Of a DNA stretch of 64,000 nt, positions 48,998 to 58,190 are shown in pieces. Source of the DNA: Tessaracoccus oleiagri (GTDB lineage Bacteria > Actinomycetota > Actinomycetes > Propionibacteriales > Propionibacteriaceae). A program made the translations under genes and the position numbers. A model generated the notes under the pieces. That model was not told the origin of the DNA. It worked only from the letters and a program-made list of their open reading frames with translations, and made no database searches. Where the stretch lies: NCBI RefSeq assembly GCF_900103275.1, contig NZ_FNGP01000006.1, positions 62,001-126,000 of the forward strand. The letters are read 5' to 3'. Within the stretch, counting starts at the first letter, position 1, and each line of letters opens with the position of its first letter.

Positions 48998-50275
48998 TCA
49001 ATCGATCCGGCCGAGGACGATGCCGGGCACCTCGGGTGCCGCTTCCGCGTAGCCGACCGCACCCTCCAGCGCTTCGAGCGCGCGCTCGAAGCGCTCCTCG
49101 GTGTCGGTGTGCAGCGTCATCAGCGGCTGGCCGGCGCGGACCTCGTCGCCGGGCTTGGCGTGCAGCTCGATGCCGGCGACGGCCTGCACCGGGTCCTCCT
49201 TGCGGGCGCGGCCGGCGCCGAGTCGCCAGGCGCTCACGCCGACGGCGTAGGCGTCGAGGCGCTCAAGGTGGCCGGACCGTTCGGCGGTGACGGTGTGCTG
49301 GTGCTTCGCGACGGGCAGCGGCGCGTCGGGGTCGCCGTCCTGCGCGGCGATCATCCGCCGCCAGACGTCCATCGCGCGGCCGTCGGCCAGCGCTGCCTCG
49401 ACGTCCACGTCCGTCTTGCCCACCGCAGCGAGCATCTCGCGCGCCAGCGTGCAGGTGAGCTCGACGACGTCCGCCGGCCCGCCGCCCGCGAGGACCTCGA
49501 CGGACTCCCGCACCTCAAGAGCGTTGCCGGCGGTCAGTCCGAGCGGGGTGTCCATGTTGGTGAGCAGCGCGACCGTCTTCACGCCGGCGTCCGTGCCGAG
49601 GTCGACCATCGTGCGGGCCAGCTCGCTGGCCTGGTCGAGCGACTTCATGAAGGCACCCGAGCCGACCTTCACGTCGAGGACCAGCGCGCTCGTGCCCTCG
49701 GCGATCTTCTTGCTCATGATCGAGCTGGCGATGAGCGGGATGGCCTCGACGGTGCCCGTCGTGTCGCGCAGTGCGTAGAGCTTCTTGTCGGCGGGTGCCA
49801 GCCCCGAGCCGGCCGCGCAGATGACCGCGCCCACCTCGTCGAGTTGCCTGAACATCTCCTCGTTGCTGAGCGCCGCGCGCCAGCCGGGGATCGACTCGAG
49901 CTTGTCGAGCGTGCCGCCGGTGTGGCCGAGGCCTCGGCCGGAGAGCTGCGGGACCGCAACCTCGAACACCGCCACGAGCGGCGCCAGCGGCAGCGTGATC
50001 TTGTCGCCCACGCCGCCGGTGGAGTGCTTGTCCGCGGTGGGGCGCCGCAGGGCGCCGAAGTCCATCCGCTCGCCGGAGGCGATCATCGCGTTCGTCCAGC
50101 GGGCGATCTCCGCGCGGTCCATCCCGCGAAGGAGGATCGCCATCGCCAGCGCCGCCATCTGCTCGTCGCCGACGGCGCCCCGGGTGTAGGCGTCGATCAC
50201 CCAATCGATCTCTGCGTCGGAGAGCTTCCCGCCGTCGCGCTTGGTCCGGATGAGGTCAACCACGTCGAAGTTCAC
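48998..50275 (-). CDS. deoA: Thymidine phosphorylase
   Basis: Cleaves thymidine (or uridine) with phosphate to give the base and deoxyribose-1-phosphate. The 425-residue protein carries the family signature TGGVGDKITLPLAP near 82-95, SGRGLGHTGGTLDKLE near 107-122 and the phosphate loop KHSTGG just before it. SSIMSKKIAEGTSALVLDVKVG near 182-203 marks the second half. Dimeric, cytoplasmic. GTG 50275 has a -10 box at 50283-50288 and is preferred over the long open frame upstream. Two lipoprotein genes follow. Confidence 0.95.
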   Translation of the reverse strand: MNFDVVDLIRTKRDGGKLSDAEIDWVIDAYTRGAVGDEQMAALAMAILLRGMDRAEIARWTNAMIASGERMDFGALRRPTADKHSTGGVGDKITLPLAPLVAVFEVAVPQLSGRGLGHTGGTLDKLESIPGWRAALSNEEMFRQLDEVGAVICAAGSGLAPADKKLYALRDTTGTVEAIPLIASSIMSKKIAEGTSALVLDVKVGSGAFMKSLDQASELARTMVDLGTDAGVKTVALLTNMDTPLGLTAGNALEVRESVEVLAGGGPADVVELTCTLAREMLAAVGKTDVDVEAALADGRAMDVWRRMIAAQDGDPDAPLPVAKHQHTVTAERSGHLERLDAYAVGVSAWRLGAGRARKEDPVQAVAGIELHAKPGDEVRAGQPLMTLHTDTEERFERALEALEGAVGYAEAAPEVPGIVLGRID

Positions 50276-50282
50276 GCGACCA

Positions 50283-50288
50283 AGGCTA
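50283..50288 (-). promoter_or_regulatory. -10 box of deoA
   Basis: TAGCCT, 7 bases before GTG 50275; leaderless. The hairpin 50291-50313 lies directly upstream. Confidence 0.45.
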
Positions 50289-50290
50289 GC

Positions 50291-50313
50291 CCCGGCCGAT
50301 CCTTCCGGCCGGG
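50291..50313 (-). terminator. Hairpin between the acyl-CoA dehydrogenase gene and deoA
   Basis: Perfect 8-bp stem (CCCGGCCG at 50291-50298 with CGGCCGGG at 50306-50313) and a 7-base loop, 25 bases after the dehydrogenase stop. No T tract follows. Confidence 0.45.
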
Positions 50314-50337
50314 AGGCGGGGCAAGGTGTCCTCTTGG

Positions 50338-52290
50338 CTACGACGTCAGCCGCACCCTCCGGTGCTGGTCCTCCGTCGTGGACTCGCCCGGCACGTAGGG
50401 CGCGATCCACGGCCCGGTGCCCTCGGAGGCGTCGAGGATCCCGGCCTCCGCCCAGGTGTGCTTCCCGTCGAGCACCTCGCGGGCGAGCTTCACGTCGGAG
50501 GCGTCCGTGTTGTCCCAGAGCGCGTCGAAGAGCCGCTCGGCCCGGAACCGGGACTGCTTGCACGCGGCGTCGGCGAGCTCGACCTCCGCCCGGCCCTGCT
50601 GCGGGTCCTCGTCGAGCCGCGCCTTGGCCCGCGTGCACATGGCGGCCATCGCGAACAGTTCGGCACCGATGTCGACGACGCGGCCCAGGAAGCCCTGCCT
50701 ACGTTCGAGCCCGCCCTGCCACCGGACCATGCCGTAGAACGTGTCCCGCGCAAGCCTGCGCGACGTGCGCTCGATGTAGCGCATGTGGGTGGCGAGCTTG
50801 CCGTACTCCTTGAACATGGTCGGCACCTGTCCCCGTCCGACGAGCAGCTGCGGATACCAGGTGGCGTAGAACGCACCCGCCTTGCCGAGCGCGCGCAGTT
50901 TGTCCGCGCGGCTGGCGTCCGGGTCGATGATGTCCCCGGCCACGGAGAGGTGGGCGTCCACCGCTTCCCGCGCGATGAGGAGGTGCATGATCTCGGTGGA
51001 ACCCTCGAAGATCCGGTTGATGCGCATGTCGCGCATCAACTGCTCGACGGGGACGGCCCGCTCCCCTCGCGCGTGCAGCGAGTCGGCCGTCTCGTAACCG
51101 CGCCCGCCGCGGATCTGCACGAGGTCGTCGACAACCTGGAAGGCACGCTCGCTGCCGTAGAGCTTGGCGATCGCGGCCTCGATCCGGATGTCGGTCTCTC
51201 CGGCGTCGGCGAGCTGGCCGGCGAGCTCCAGCATCGACTCCTGCGCGTAGGTGACCGCGGCGATGAACGCCAGCTTGTGGGCGACGGCGGCGTGCCGGCC
51301 GATGGGCTTGCCCCACTGGACGCGCTCACCGGCCCACTCGCGGCCGATTTTGAGCGAGTACTTGGAGGCGGCGACCGCCAGCGCCGGGATCGACAGCCGG
51401 CCGGAGTTCAGCGTGGTCAGGGCGATCTTGAGCCCCTGTCCCTCCTTGCCGATGACGCTCTCTGCGGGCACCTTCACCTGGTGGAAGCGCGTGAGCGCGT
51501 TCTCGATGCCGCGGAGGCCGGAGAAGGCGTTGCGGCGCTCGACGGTGATGCCGGGGGTGTCGGCCTCGACGACGAACGCCGTGATGCCGCCGCGGTGCTC
51601 GTCGGACTTCGGCACGCGAGCCATCACGACCAGCAGTTCCGCGATGACCGCGTTCGTGCCCCACAGCTTGAGCCCGTCAATGACGTAGCCGCCGTCCTCG
51701 GTGGGGGTGGCGGTGGCCTGGAGCCGTGCGGGATCGGACCCCACGTCGGGCTCGGTCAGCAGGAACGCCGACACGGCGCCGGCCGCGCAACGGGGCAGGT
51801 ACTTCGCCTTCTGTTCCTCCGTGCCGAAGCGCTTCACCGGCTCGGGCACGCCGATGGACTGGTGGGCGGAGATCAGCGCGCCGAGCGCCGGGTTGGTGGT
51901 GCCGATCAGCATCAGCGCGCGGTTGTAGTAGACGTTGCCCAGCTCGAGGCCCCCGTAGGCGCGCGGGATCTTGATCCCGAAGGTGCCGATCGCCGCGAGC
52001 TTGGTGAGGTACTCGTCGGGGATCCGCGCGTCGCGCTCGATGACGTTGCCGTCGAGCTCGGCCAGCACCGCGCGCAGCTTCTCGAGGTAGGCCTCGCCCC
52101 GTTCGGCGACGTCCGGCCAGGTCCGTGGGAACGGGGTGATCAGGTCGGGCCGGAAACGACCCAGGTAGAGCTCCTTGGCGAACGAGGGCTTCTCCCAGAC
52201 GGTCTCGCGCGCCGCCTCGCTGACCCGTCGTGCTTCCTTCTCGGTGACTCGCGGCGTCGGCGCGGCGGGTCGGTCCGTCATGGTGGTCAT
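50338..52290 (-). CDS. Acyl-CoA dehydrogenase, ACAD9/VLCAD-like
   Basis: A FAD enzyme of 650 residues that makes the trans-2 double bond in acyl-CoA during beta-oxidation. The catalytic Glu is E429 in NRIFEGSTEI. Other landmarks are TEPDVGSDPARLQ near 179-191, WGTNAVIAELLVVMA near 210-224 and QIRGGRGYE near 392-400. A C-terminal extension of about 200 residues, absent from short-chain enzymes, matches the VLCAD/ACAD9 layout. GAGGGGG lies 4-10 bases before ATG 52290. Palindromes in the promoter point to repression, probably by a fatty-acid-responsive regulator. Confidence 0.9.
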   Translation of the reverse strand: MTTMTDRPAAPTPRVTEKEARRVSEAARETVWEKPSFAKELYLGRFRPDLITPFPRTWPDVAERGEAYLEKLRAVLAELDGNVIERDARIPDEYLTKLAAIGTFGIKIPRAYGGLELGNVYYNRALMLIGTTNPALGALISAHQSIGVPEPVKRFGTEEQKAKYLPRCAAGAVSAFLLTEPDVGSDPARLQATATPTEDGGYVIDGLKLWGTNAVIAELLVVMARVPKSDEHRGGITAFVVEADTPGITVERRNAFSGLRGIENALTRFHQVKVPAESVIGKEGQGLKIALTTLNSGRLSIPALAVAASKYSLKIGREWAGERVQWGKPIGRHAAVAHKLAFIAAVTYAQESMLELAGQLADAGETDIRIEAAIAKLYGSERAFQVVDDLVQIRGGRGYETADSLHARGERAVPVEQLMRDMRINRIFEGSTEIMHLLIAREAVDAHLSVAGDIIDPDASRADKLRALGKAGAFYATWYPQLLVGRGQVPTMFKEYGKLATHMRYIERTSRRLARDTFYGMVRWQGGLERRQGFLGRVVDIGAELFAMAAMCTRAKARLDEDPQQGRAEVELADAACKQSRFRAERLFDALWDNTDASDVKLAREVLDGKHTWAEAGILDASEGTGPWIAPYVPGESTTEDQHRRVRLTS

Positions 52291-52308
52291 TGGTCCCCCT
52301 CGGACTCT

Positions 52309-52340
52309 TACCGATACTTGTGGTATCGGGTAGGTCTACC
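52309..52340. promoter_or_regulatory. Two operator-like palindromes before the acyl-CoA dehydrogenase gene
   Basis: CCGATAC-ttgtg-GTATCGG (19 bp, perfect 7-bp arms, 52311-52329) and GGTAG-gt-CTACC (52329-52340) share one base. A TTGACG -35-like box lies just upstream on the minus strand (52346-52351). They sit between the dehydrogenase start and the divergent MFS gene. Confidence 0.55.
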
Positions 52341-52428
52341 AATGGTACGTCAATCGTTTGTCGATGTCAGCAGGTCAAAATTGTCCTGACGATTGGCGGC
52401 GGCGCCTTCGATCTGTGACGATGATCGC

Positions 52429-53610
52429 GTGCTTGGAACCAGCGTGACTGCCGAGGCCCGCCGCGCCCGCTGGGGCGTGACCCTGTGCTTCTTCCTCAAC
52501 GGCGCCGCGTGGTCGTCCGTCATCCCCCGCTACCCGGAGATCCGCCGGACGCTCGAGCTCGGCGACCTCGAGTGGGGCCTCATCATCAGCGTCGGCCCGT
52601 TGGCGGGACTGTTCTTCGGGCTCGCCTCGGCGCACCTCATCCGGCGCTTCGGATCGGCCAACCTCGCAGTCACCATGCAGACCGCGGGCATCTTCACGCT
52701 CAACCTCCTCGGCAACGCCACCCACCCCGCGGTCTTCGCGCTGGGGCTGGTCATGATGGCAGCCTTCGACGGCCTCTGTGACACGGCCATGAACTCGCAC
52801 GGGCTGCGGGTGCAGCGGTTGTTCTCGCGATCGATCATCACCGGCTTCCATGCCTGGTGGTCGCTCGGCGCCGTGTTCGGCGGCCTGCTGGGTTCCGCCG
52901 GTGCCCAGCTTCGCATATCCGTGTGGCTGCAGTGCCTCGTGCTCAGCATCGTGTTCGGCGCCCTGGCGATCGTCGCCCGCTACTGGATGCTCGACGGCAA
53001 GGACCCCTTCCGTCCCCACGACGTGCACGCGCCGGGCCGGATCCCACTGCCCATCCTGGTCCGGCTCCTCGCGCTCGGCATCCTGGCCGCCTCGGCCGCC
53101 ATGATCGAGGACTCCCCCGCGTCGTGGGGCGGCATCTACATGGACGAGATGTTCTCCGTGGCGCCGTTCTGGTTCGGCGGCGCGTTCGTCGCGCTGCAGG
53201 GCGCCCAGATGATCGGCCGCTTCACCGGCGACCGGATCATCGACCGCTTCGGCCGGCGACGCACCGTCACCATGGGGCTCGGCGCCGCCGCCGTGGGCAT
53301 GGGCATCGTCGTGTTCCTCCCCTCACCGGCGACGACGATCCTCGGTTTCGCGATCGCCGGTTGGGGCATCGCGACGACCATCCCGGGCGCGATGAACGCC
53401 GGCGACGACATCCCGGGGCTCCGCAACGGCACCGGTCTCACGATCGTGACGGCGATGTTCCGCATCGGCATCCTGTTGGGCCCCCCGACGATCGGCCTGC
53501 TCGCGGAGGTGTTCGGGATCCGCTGGGCGATGGCCGCGCTACCGCTGGCGGCCGTCGTGGCGCTCGCGCTCACCCCGGCGCTCGGCAGGGACCGTCGCGT
53601 CGAGCGGTAA
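52429..53610 (+). CDS. MFS transporter
   Basis: A 393-residue major facilitator with about 12 hydrophobic segments from GTG 52429 (the frame is open 12 codons further back; GTG 52444 is also possible). The loop between helices 2 and 3 reads GLASAHLIRRFGSANL, the usual MFS motif region, and the mirrored one is DRIIDRFGRRRT near 275-286. The helix-breaking HAWWSLGAVFGG near 138 is typical of sugar or fucose-type permeases. Substrate and direction unknown. Divergent from the acyl-CoA dehydrogenase gene, whose palindromes might also affect it, and upstream of the acyl-CoA ligase gene. Confidence 0.85.
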   Translation: MLGTSVTAEARRARWGVTLCFFLNGAAWSSVIPRYPEIRRTLELGDLEWGLIISVGPLAGLFFGLASAHLIRRFGSANLAVTMQTAGIFTLNLLGNATHPAVFALGLVMMAAFDGLCDTAMNSHGLRVQRLFSRSIITGFHAWWSLGAVFGGLLGSAGAQLRISVWLQCLVLSIVFGALAIVARYWMLDGKDPFRPHDVHAPGRIPLPILVRLLALGILAASAAMIEDSPASWGGIYMDEMFSVAPFWFGGAFVALQGAQMIGRFTGDRIIDRFGRRRTVTMGLGAAAVGMGIVVFLPSPATTILGFAIAGWGIATTIPGAMNAGDDIPGLRNGTGLTIVTAMFRIGILLGPPTIGLLAEVFGIRWAMAALPLAAVVALALTPALGRDRRVER

Positions 53611-53651
53611 CCTGCCGGCGCCTGACGCACGGAAGCCGAGAGCCCGGCCGA

Positions 53652-53657
53652 TAGGCT
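53652..53657 (+). promoter_or_regulatory. -10 box of the acyl-CoA ligase gene
   Basis: TAGGCT, 7 bases before ATG 53665; leaderless. Confidence 0.5.
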
Positions 53658-53664
53658 GGCGACC

Positions 53665-55350
53665 ATGAACGATGCGCGACCCTGGACGAAGCACTACCAG
53701 CCGGGGGTCCCGGCAGAGATCGAGATGCCGACGACGTCGCTGGTCGAGATGTGCGAGCAGGCGGTGCGGGAGGCGGGCGACGCCGTCGCGCTGGAGTTCT
53801 TCGGCCGCACGACTACGTACCGCCAGTTGGGGGACCAGATCGCTCGTGCCGCGGAGGGGCTGCGCCGCCTCGGCGTGGGGGCGGGTGATCGGGTCGGGCT
53901 GATCCTGCCGAACTGCCCGCAGCACGTCGTCGCGTTCTACGCCGTCCTCCGGCTGGGCGCGATCGTCGTCGAGCACAACCCGCTGTACACCGCTCGCGAG
54001 CTGCGGCACCAGTTCGAGGACCATCGCGCCGACGTGATCATCGCCTGGGACTCTGCTGTCGAGAAGGTCGCGGACCTGCCCCGCGACCTCGGCGTGCGGC
54101 GCATCGTCGCTGTGAACCTGCTCGACGAGTTCCCCACGGTCATGCGCCTGGCGCTCGGCCTGCCGGTGCCGAAGCTGCGCGCTTCCCGGGACGCCCTCCA
54201 CACGCCCGCCCCGGGCGCGATGCCGTGGAAGGAACTGCTGTCGGCGCCCCCGCTCGCGGCCGACCACCCACGTCCCACGGTCGACGACCTCGCCGTCATC
54301 CAGTACACCTCCGGCACCACCGGCCAGGCCAAGGGCGCCAAGCTCACGCACCGCAACCTCTACGCGAACGCCCGGCAGGGCGAGGCATGGATGCACGACG
54401 CGGTGAAGGGCAAGGAGACGCTCTACGCGCTGCTGCCGATGTTCCACGCCTTCGGCATGACGCTCTACCTCACGTTCGGCATCCTCAAGCAGGGGCGCAT
54501 CGTGCTGTTCCCGAAGTTCGACGTGGACCTCGTCCTCAAGGCGTGGAAGAAGTCGCCGGCGACGGTGTACTGCGCAGTGCCGCCGATCTACCAGAAGACC
54601 GCGGCCGTGGCGAAGGAACGCGGCGTCGACATCTCGTCGGCCAAGTTCTGCATCTCGGGCGCGATGGCGCTCACCGACGACATCGTCGCGCAGTGGGAGG
54701 AGGTCTCCGGCGGCCTCCTCGTCGAGGGCTACGGCATGACGGAGTCCTCCCCCGTCGCGCTCGGCAACCCGTTCGCGCCGACGCGCCGCACCGGCACGAT
54801 CGGCATCCCGTTCCCGTCGACCGACATGAAGGTCGTCGACCCGGAGGACCCCGACGTGGAGGTCGAGCGCGGCGAGGAGGGCGAGCTGCTCATCCGCGGC
54901 CCGCAGGTGTTCGAGGGCTACTGGGAGAATCCCGAGGAGACGGCACGGATGCTGCTGCCGGGCGGCTGGCTGCGGACGGGCGACGTCGTCGTGCAGGACG
55001 AGGACGGGTTCACGACGATCGTCGACCGGCTCAAGGAACTGATCATCACCGGCGGGTTCAACGTGTCGCCGAGCGAGGTGGAGCGCGTGCTGCGCGCCCA
55101 CGACGCGATCGCGGACGCTGCGGTGGTGGGCCGCCGCAACGCCGGCGGGGGCGAGGACGTCGTCGCGGTGATCACCCTGGAGGAGGGCGCCACCGCACCC
55201 ACCCTCGACGAGGTGCGGGCCTTCTGCAAGCAAACGCTCGCGTCGTACAAGGTGCCGCGAGCGCTGCATGTCGTCGACGACCTGCCGCGGTCCATGCTCG
55301 GCAAGGTGCTGCGTCGTCAGGTGCGAGAGAAGGTCCTGACAAACGGTTGA
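53665..55350 (+). CDS. Long-chain fatty-acid-CoA ligase
   Basis: An AMP-forming acyl-CoA synthetase of 561 residues that activates fatty acids. The phosphate loop is YTSGTTGQAKGAKLTH near 214-229, the adenine motif GYGMTESSPVALGNP near 355-369, WLRTGDVV near 435 and the catalytic-lysine region SMLGKVLRRQVRE near 541-553. Supplies substrates to the nearby acyl-CoA dehydrogenase, though on the opposite strand and under a separate promoter. No membrane segment; peripheral membrane association is usual. Confidence 0.93.
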   Translation: MNDARPWTKHYQPGVPAEIEMPTTSLVEMCEQAVREAGDAVALEFFGRTTTYRQLGDQIARAAEGLRRLGVGAGDRVGLILPNCPQHVVAFYAVLRLGAIVVEHNPLYTARELRHQFEDHRADVIIAWDSAVEKVADLPRDLGVRRIVAVNLLDEFPTVMRLALGLPVPKLRASRDALHTPAPGAMPWKELLSAPPLAADHPRPTVDDLAVIQYTSGTTGQAKGAKLTHRNLYANARQGEAWMHDAVKGKETLYALLPMFHAFGMTLYLTFGILKQGRIVLFPKFDVDLVLKAWKKSPATVYCAVPPIYQKTAAVAKERGVDISSAKFCISGAMALTDDIVAQWEEVSGGLLVEGYGMTESSPVALGNPFAPTRRTGTIGIPFPSTDMKVVDPEDPDVEVERGEEGELLIRGPQVFEGYWENPEETARMLLPGGWLRTGDVVVQDEDGFTTIVDRLKELIITGGFNVSPSEVERVLRAHDAIADAAVVGRRNAGGGEDVVAVITLEEGATAPTLDEVRAFCKQTLASYKVPRALHVVDDLPRSMLGKVLRRQVREKVLTNG

Positions 55351-55409
55351 CCTCGCCTCACGGTGGGCGCACACTGCCGCTGATGGGTGTTGCTGGGAAG
55401 GGAAGCACC

Positions 55410-56207
55410 ATGGTCGGCTCGGCGCGCTTCGCGCTCTTGGGACTGGCAGCGGCGTGCGCCTACGTGCTCGGTGCCTGCGCCGGCGGTGACGTCGACCCGG
55501 TCCCGTACGCTTCCACGCCCGCCGCCGCGCCGTCATCCACCGCATCAGGTCCGGCGACGTCGCCGCCGCCCACGACATCGATGCAGCCGATCGGCTGCCC
55601 CTACGACCACGGCGGCACGTGCCTGTTCGAGTTGGAGCCCGGCACCTACACGACCACGACGTTCGAGCCGTCCATCACCTACACGGTCCCCGAGGGCTGG
55701 GTGAACGCCGAGGACCTGCCCGGGAACTTCCTGCTGCACCTTGACGCCGACGACCAACTCGGCGGGGCGGGCGGCAGCTACCTCGGCATCTACCGCAACG
55801 CCCACGCCGCGGCCATCAGTTGCGTGGAGGATGCGCAGGAGGGGGTCGGGACCTCCTCCCGGGAGCTCGCAGAGTGGTTCACGTCGCTGGAGATGATCGA
55901 GGTGTCGGAGCCGCAGCTGGTCTCCGTCGGCGGCCTCGACGGCCTGCAGGTGGACATCTCCCAGGTCCCGGGCGCGGAGCCGTGCACCTTCGGTGGAGGT
56001 GTCTCCACACCGCTCATCATCGGCGACGGCAAGGTCTCCGATCTCCACCACGTGGTGAGCGCCGAGATCGACGTGCGGCTGGTGATCCTCGACCACGAGG
56101 ACGGCAACGTGACGCTGGAGATCACCAACGTCCTGGAGCAGCACCCCACCCAGGAGTACCGGGCCATCGTGCAGCCGATCGTCGACTCCCTCGCGTTCGG
56201 GGTCTGA
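55410..56207 (+). CDS. Putative lipoprotein
   Basis: 265 residues of unknown function. A signal peptide with the lipobox VLGAC (near residue 22) is followed by a Pro/Ser/Thr-rich linker to about 55. The mature part includes TYTVPEGWVNAEDLPGNFLL and VSVGGLDGLQVDISQVPG, a beta-rich pattern, with four cysteines. ATG 55410 is preceded by GGGAAGGGA and chosen over ATG 55383. It lies 59 bases after the acyl-CoA ligase gene and converges with the response regulator gene 10 bases later. No family recognised. Confidence 0.72.
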   Translation: MVGSARFALLGLAAACAYVLGACAGGDVDPVPYASTPAAAPSSTASGPATSPPPTTSMQPIGCPYDHGGTCLFELEPGTYTTTTFEPSITYTVPEGWVNAEDLPGNFLLHLDADDQLGGAGGSYLGIYRNAHAAAISCVEDAQEGVGTSSRELAEWFTSLEMIEVSEPQLVSVGGLDGLQVDISQVPGAEPCTFGGGVSTPLIIGDGKVSDLHHVVSAEIDVRLVILDHEDGNVTLEITNVLEQHPTQEYRAIVQPIVDSLAFGV

Positions 56208-56217
56208 CCCGGCGCCG

Positions 56218-56859
56218 CTAGTCGAACGCGAGGCCGGAGCGGTAGGCGAATGCGACGAGTTGCGCCCGGGATTCGCAGCCCGTCGCCTGGAGGAGGCGAC
56301 TCACGTAGGTCCGGACCGTGGCCTCCGAGAGGTGCATCCGCTCGGCGATCTCGCTGTTGCGCATTCCTTGGCCGACGTGGCGCAGGAGCTCCTGCTGCTT
56401 CGGCGAGAGGGCGGGGACCTCGAAGCGCAGCTGCCGCTGGTAGGAGGCGAGCAGCAGCGAGATGAGGCGTTCGTCGAGCGGGTTGTAGCCGGCGACAGCC
56501 TTGTGGATCGCCTTCGAGAGTTCCTCCGCGGACGCGGTCTTCAGGATGAACCCGACCGCCCCGGCACGGACCGCTGCGTTGAACGTGTCATCGTCGCCGA
56601 GCGCGGTGACCGCGACCACCTTCGGGGGCCTCGGCTCCGCCATCAGTGTCCGCGTCGCAGTCACGCCGTCCATGCCCGGCATCCGGATGTCCATGAGCAC
56701 CACGTCGGGCAGCAGGGTCCGGGCCTTCTCGATCGCCGCGCACCCGCTGTCGGCCACCCCCACGCAACGGATCCCGGGCATCCTGTCCAACCGTCGGCGC
56801 AACTGGAGGAGAAGCACCGCATCATCGTCGACGAGGAGGACTCGGATGGGGCCGGGCAT
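56218..56859 (-). CDS. LuxR-family response regulator, second system
   Basis: 213 residues: receiver domain with the acidic triad at residues 11-13, phosphoacceptor D57 (VVLMDIRMP), T near 85 and K in FILKTASAEE near 108; then a LuxR/NarL DNA-binding domain (LSPKQQELLRHVGQGM, IAERMHLSEATVRTYVSRLL). ATG 56859 is chosen over an upstream extension because a -10 box and no ribosome site precede it. Divergent from its presumed kinase. A GTCGCC-type palindrome in the shared region is the likely binding site. Confidence 0.9.
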   Translation of the reverse strand: MPGPIRVLLVDDDAVLLLQLRRRLDRMPGIRCVGVADSGCAAIEKARTLLPDVVLMDIRMPGMDGVTATRTLMAEPRPPKVVAVTALGDDDTFNAAVRAGAVGFILKTASAEELSKAIHKAVAGYNPLDERLISLLLASYQRQLRFEVPALSPKQQELLRHVGQGMRNSEIAERMHLSEATVRTYVSRLLQATGCESRAQLVAFAYRSGLAFD

Positions 56860-56866
56860 GGTTGAA

Positions 56867-56872
56867 ACTCTA
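56867..56872 (-). promoter_or_regulatory. -10 box of the second response regulator
   Basis: TAGAGT, 7 bases before ATG 56859; leaderless. Confidence 0.45.
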
Positions 56873-56875
56873 GAG

Positions 56876-56904
56876 GGCGACGGGTCGCCGCGCATCAGTC
56901 GCCC
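56876..56904. promoter_or_regulatory. Triple GTCGCC half-site in the divergent two-component region
   Basis: GGCGAC-GG-GTCGCC (56876-56889) is a perfect palindrome; GTCGCCC at 56898-56904 repeats the half-site. The palindrome takes the place of a -35 box 3 bases upstream of the regulator -10, so the regulator may control itself. Confidence 0.5.
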
Positions 56905-56934
56905 AATGTTGACGTTGTTGGTGAACCGCTTGCC

Positions 56935-58176
56935 GTGTCGTTCATCACCCGCGACGATGGGCCCCATGTATTACTGGACATATTGGTACCCGACGCTCAC
57001 GACCTCTTGGTGCAACTGGCTTCCCTGGATCTGCCGGTGAACCTGCGCGCTGCGTGGGACACCAAGGAACGACCCCTTACACTCGTCTACCTCGTCGTCG
57101 CGTTGGCACTCTTCGTGACGGCGAGGCTCATGCCCGGCGACGTGAACACGCTCGCGACGGTGGGCAACGACATCTTGGCATGCCTCGGGGGCGTTCTCGT
57201 CCTGCGCTGGCCGACGGTGGGATCGGCGTTCTACCTCGTTGCCTTCATCATCTCGCTGACCAACCTGGCGGAGTCGACCCCGACGGCGCTGTGCATCGCC
57301 CTCATCATCATGGCGCTGGCGATCCGCACCTACTGGGCCGCCGTCGCCGCCGCGGTCATCTACGCGGTTCTGCTCCTGAATTTCTACCCGAGCCTGCACC
57401 CGATCGAGATGGCTCTCGAGTCCGCGATGCTCCTCACCGCCCTGGGCTTCGGGGCGGTGCTTCGTCGTTCCAGGCAGCAAGCGGAGGAGCGCGATGCGCA
57501 GGCCGCCGACGAGCAGCAGCGGCTCCGGCTCCGGCTCGCGCGGGAACTGCACGACTCCCTGGCCCGCTCCCACGTGCTCATCTCGCTCCGACTCGAGTCC
57601 GCGATGGCTGACCCGACGCTGTCCGAGGGGACGCGCGCCGAACTCGTCGCCGCCCAGAAGGCGACCGCGCAGGCGGTGGCGGACCTGGGGGCTCTCGTCG
57701 GAGCGCTGCGTTCGTCCGGCACGAACGTCATGACCAACACGAACCTGCCGCTGTCGGTCGAGGCGCTGCTGAATGAGCAGTTCGCGCGGTTGCGGGCGGA
57801 GGGCTTCAGCCCCGAGGCGAACATCCCCGACGACGCGGACAGCGCCGAGATCGCCCACTTGTTCGCGCCTGTGCTGATCGAGGCGACCACGAACATCATC
57901 AAGCACGGTGCGCCCGGCCCCTGTCGCTTCTCCATCAAGGTCGCTGAGGACACCGCCATGCTGGTGGCCAGCAACCCGCTCGACTCCCGTGCCAGCGAGC
58001 CGCGCGTCGGGTACGGCCTGCTCGGCATCGCCGAGCGCCTCAGCGCGATCGGCGGCGAGGCCACCTGGCACAGCCATGAGGGCCGCTGGGTGCTGGTGGC
58101 GGCGGCGCCGCTCGAGCCCCCCGTCGCCACCACCCCCGAGTCCGGCTCGGACCTCGCCAGCGGCATTCCCGCGTAG
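56935..58176 (+). CDS. Sensor histidine kinase, second system
   Basis: Up to 413 residues. About five hydrophobic segments lie between residues 48 and 172, then a dimerisation helix with H206 in LARELHDSLARSH, N box IEATTNIIKHGAPG near 312 and G box GYGLLGIAERLSAIGG near 361. The real start is uncertain: GTG 56935 is the first possible codon, but GTG 57010 or GTG 57040 would remove about 25-35 residues with little hydrophobic character. It diverges from the response regulator gene and converges with the DUF2254 gene. The sensed signal is unknown; short loops suggest sensing in the membrane. Confidence 0.85.
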   Translation: MSFITRDDGPHVLLDILVPDAHDLLVQLASLDLPVNLRAAWDTKERPLTLVYLVVALALFVTARLMPGDVNTLATVGNDILACLGGVLVLRWPTVGSAFYLVAFIISLTNLAESTPTALCIALIIMALAIRTYWAAVAAAVIYAVLLLNFYPSLHPIEMALESAMLLTALGFGAVLRRSRQQAEERDAQAADEQQRLRLRLARELHDSLARSHVLISLRLESAMADPTLSEGTRAELVAAQKATAQAVADLGALVGALRSSGTNVMTNTNLPLSVEALLNEQFARLRAEGFSPEANIPDDADSAEIAHLFAPVLIEATTNIIKHGAPGPCRFSIKVAEDTAMLVASNPLDSRASEPRVGYGLLGIAERLSAIGGEATWHSHEGRWVLVAAAPLEPPVATTPESGSDLASGIPA

Positions 58177-58190
58177 CGCTGCCCCGACGG

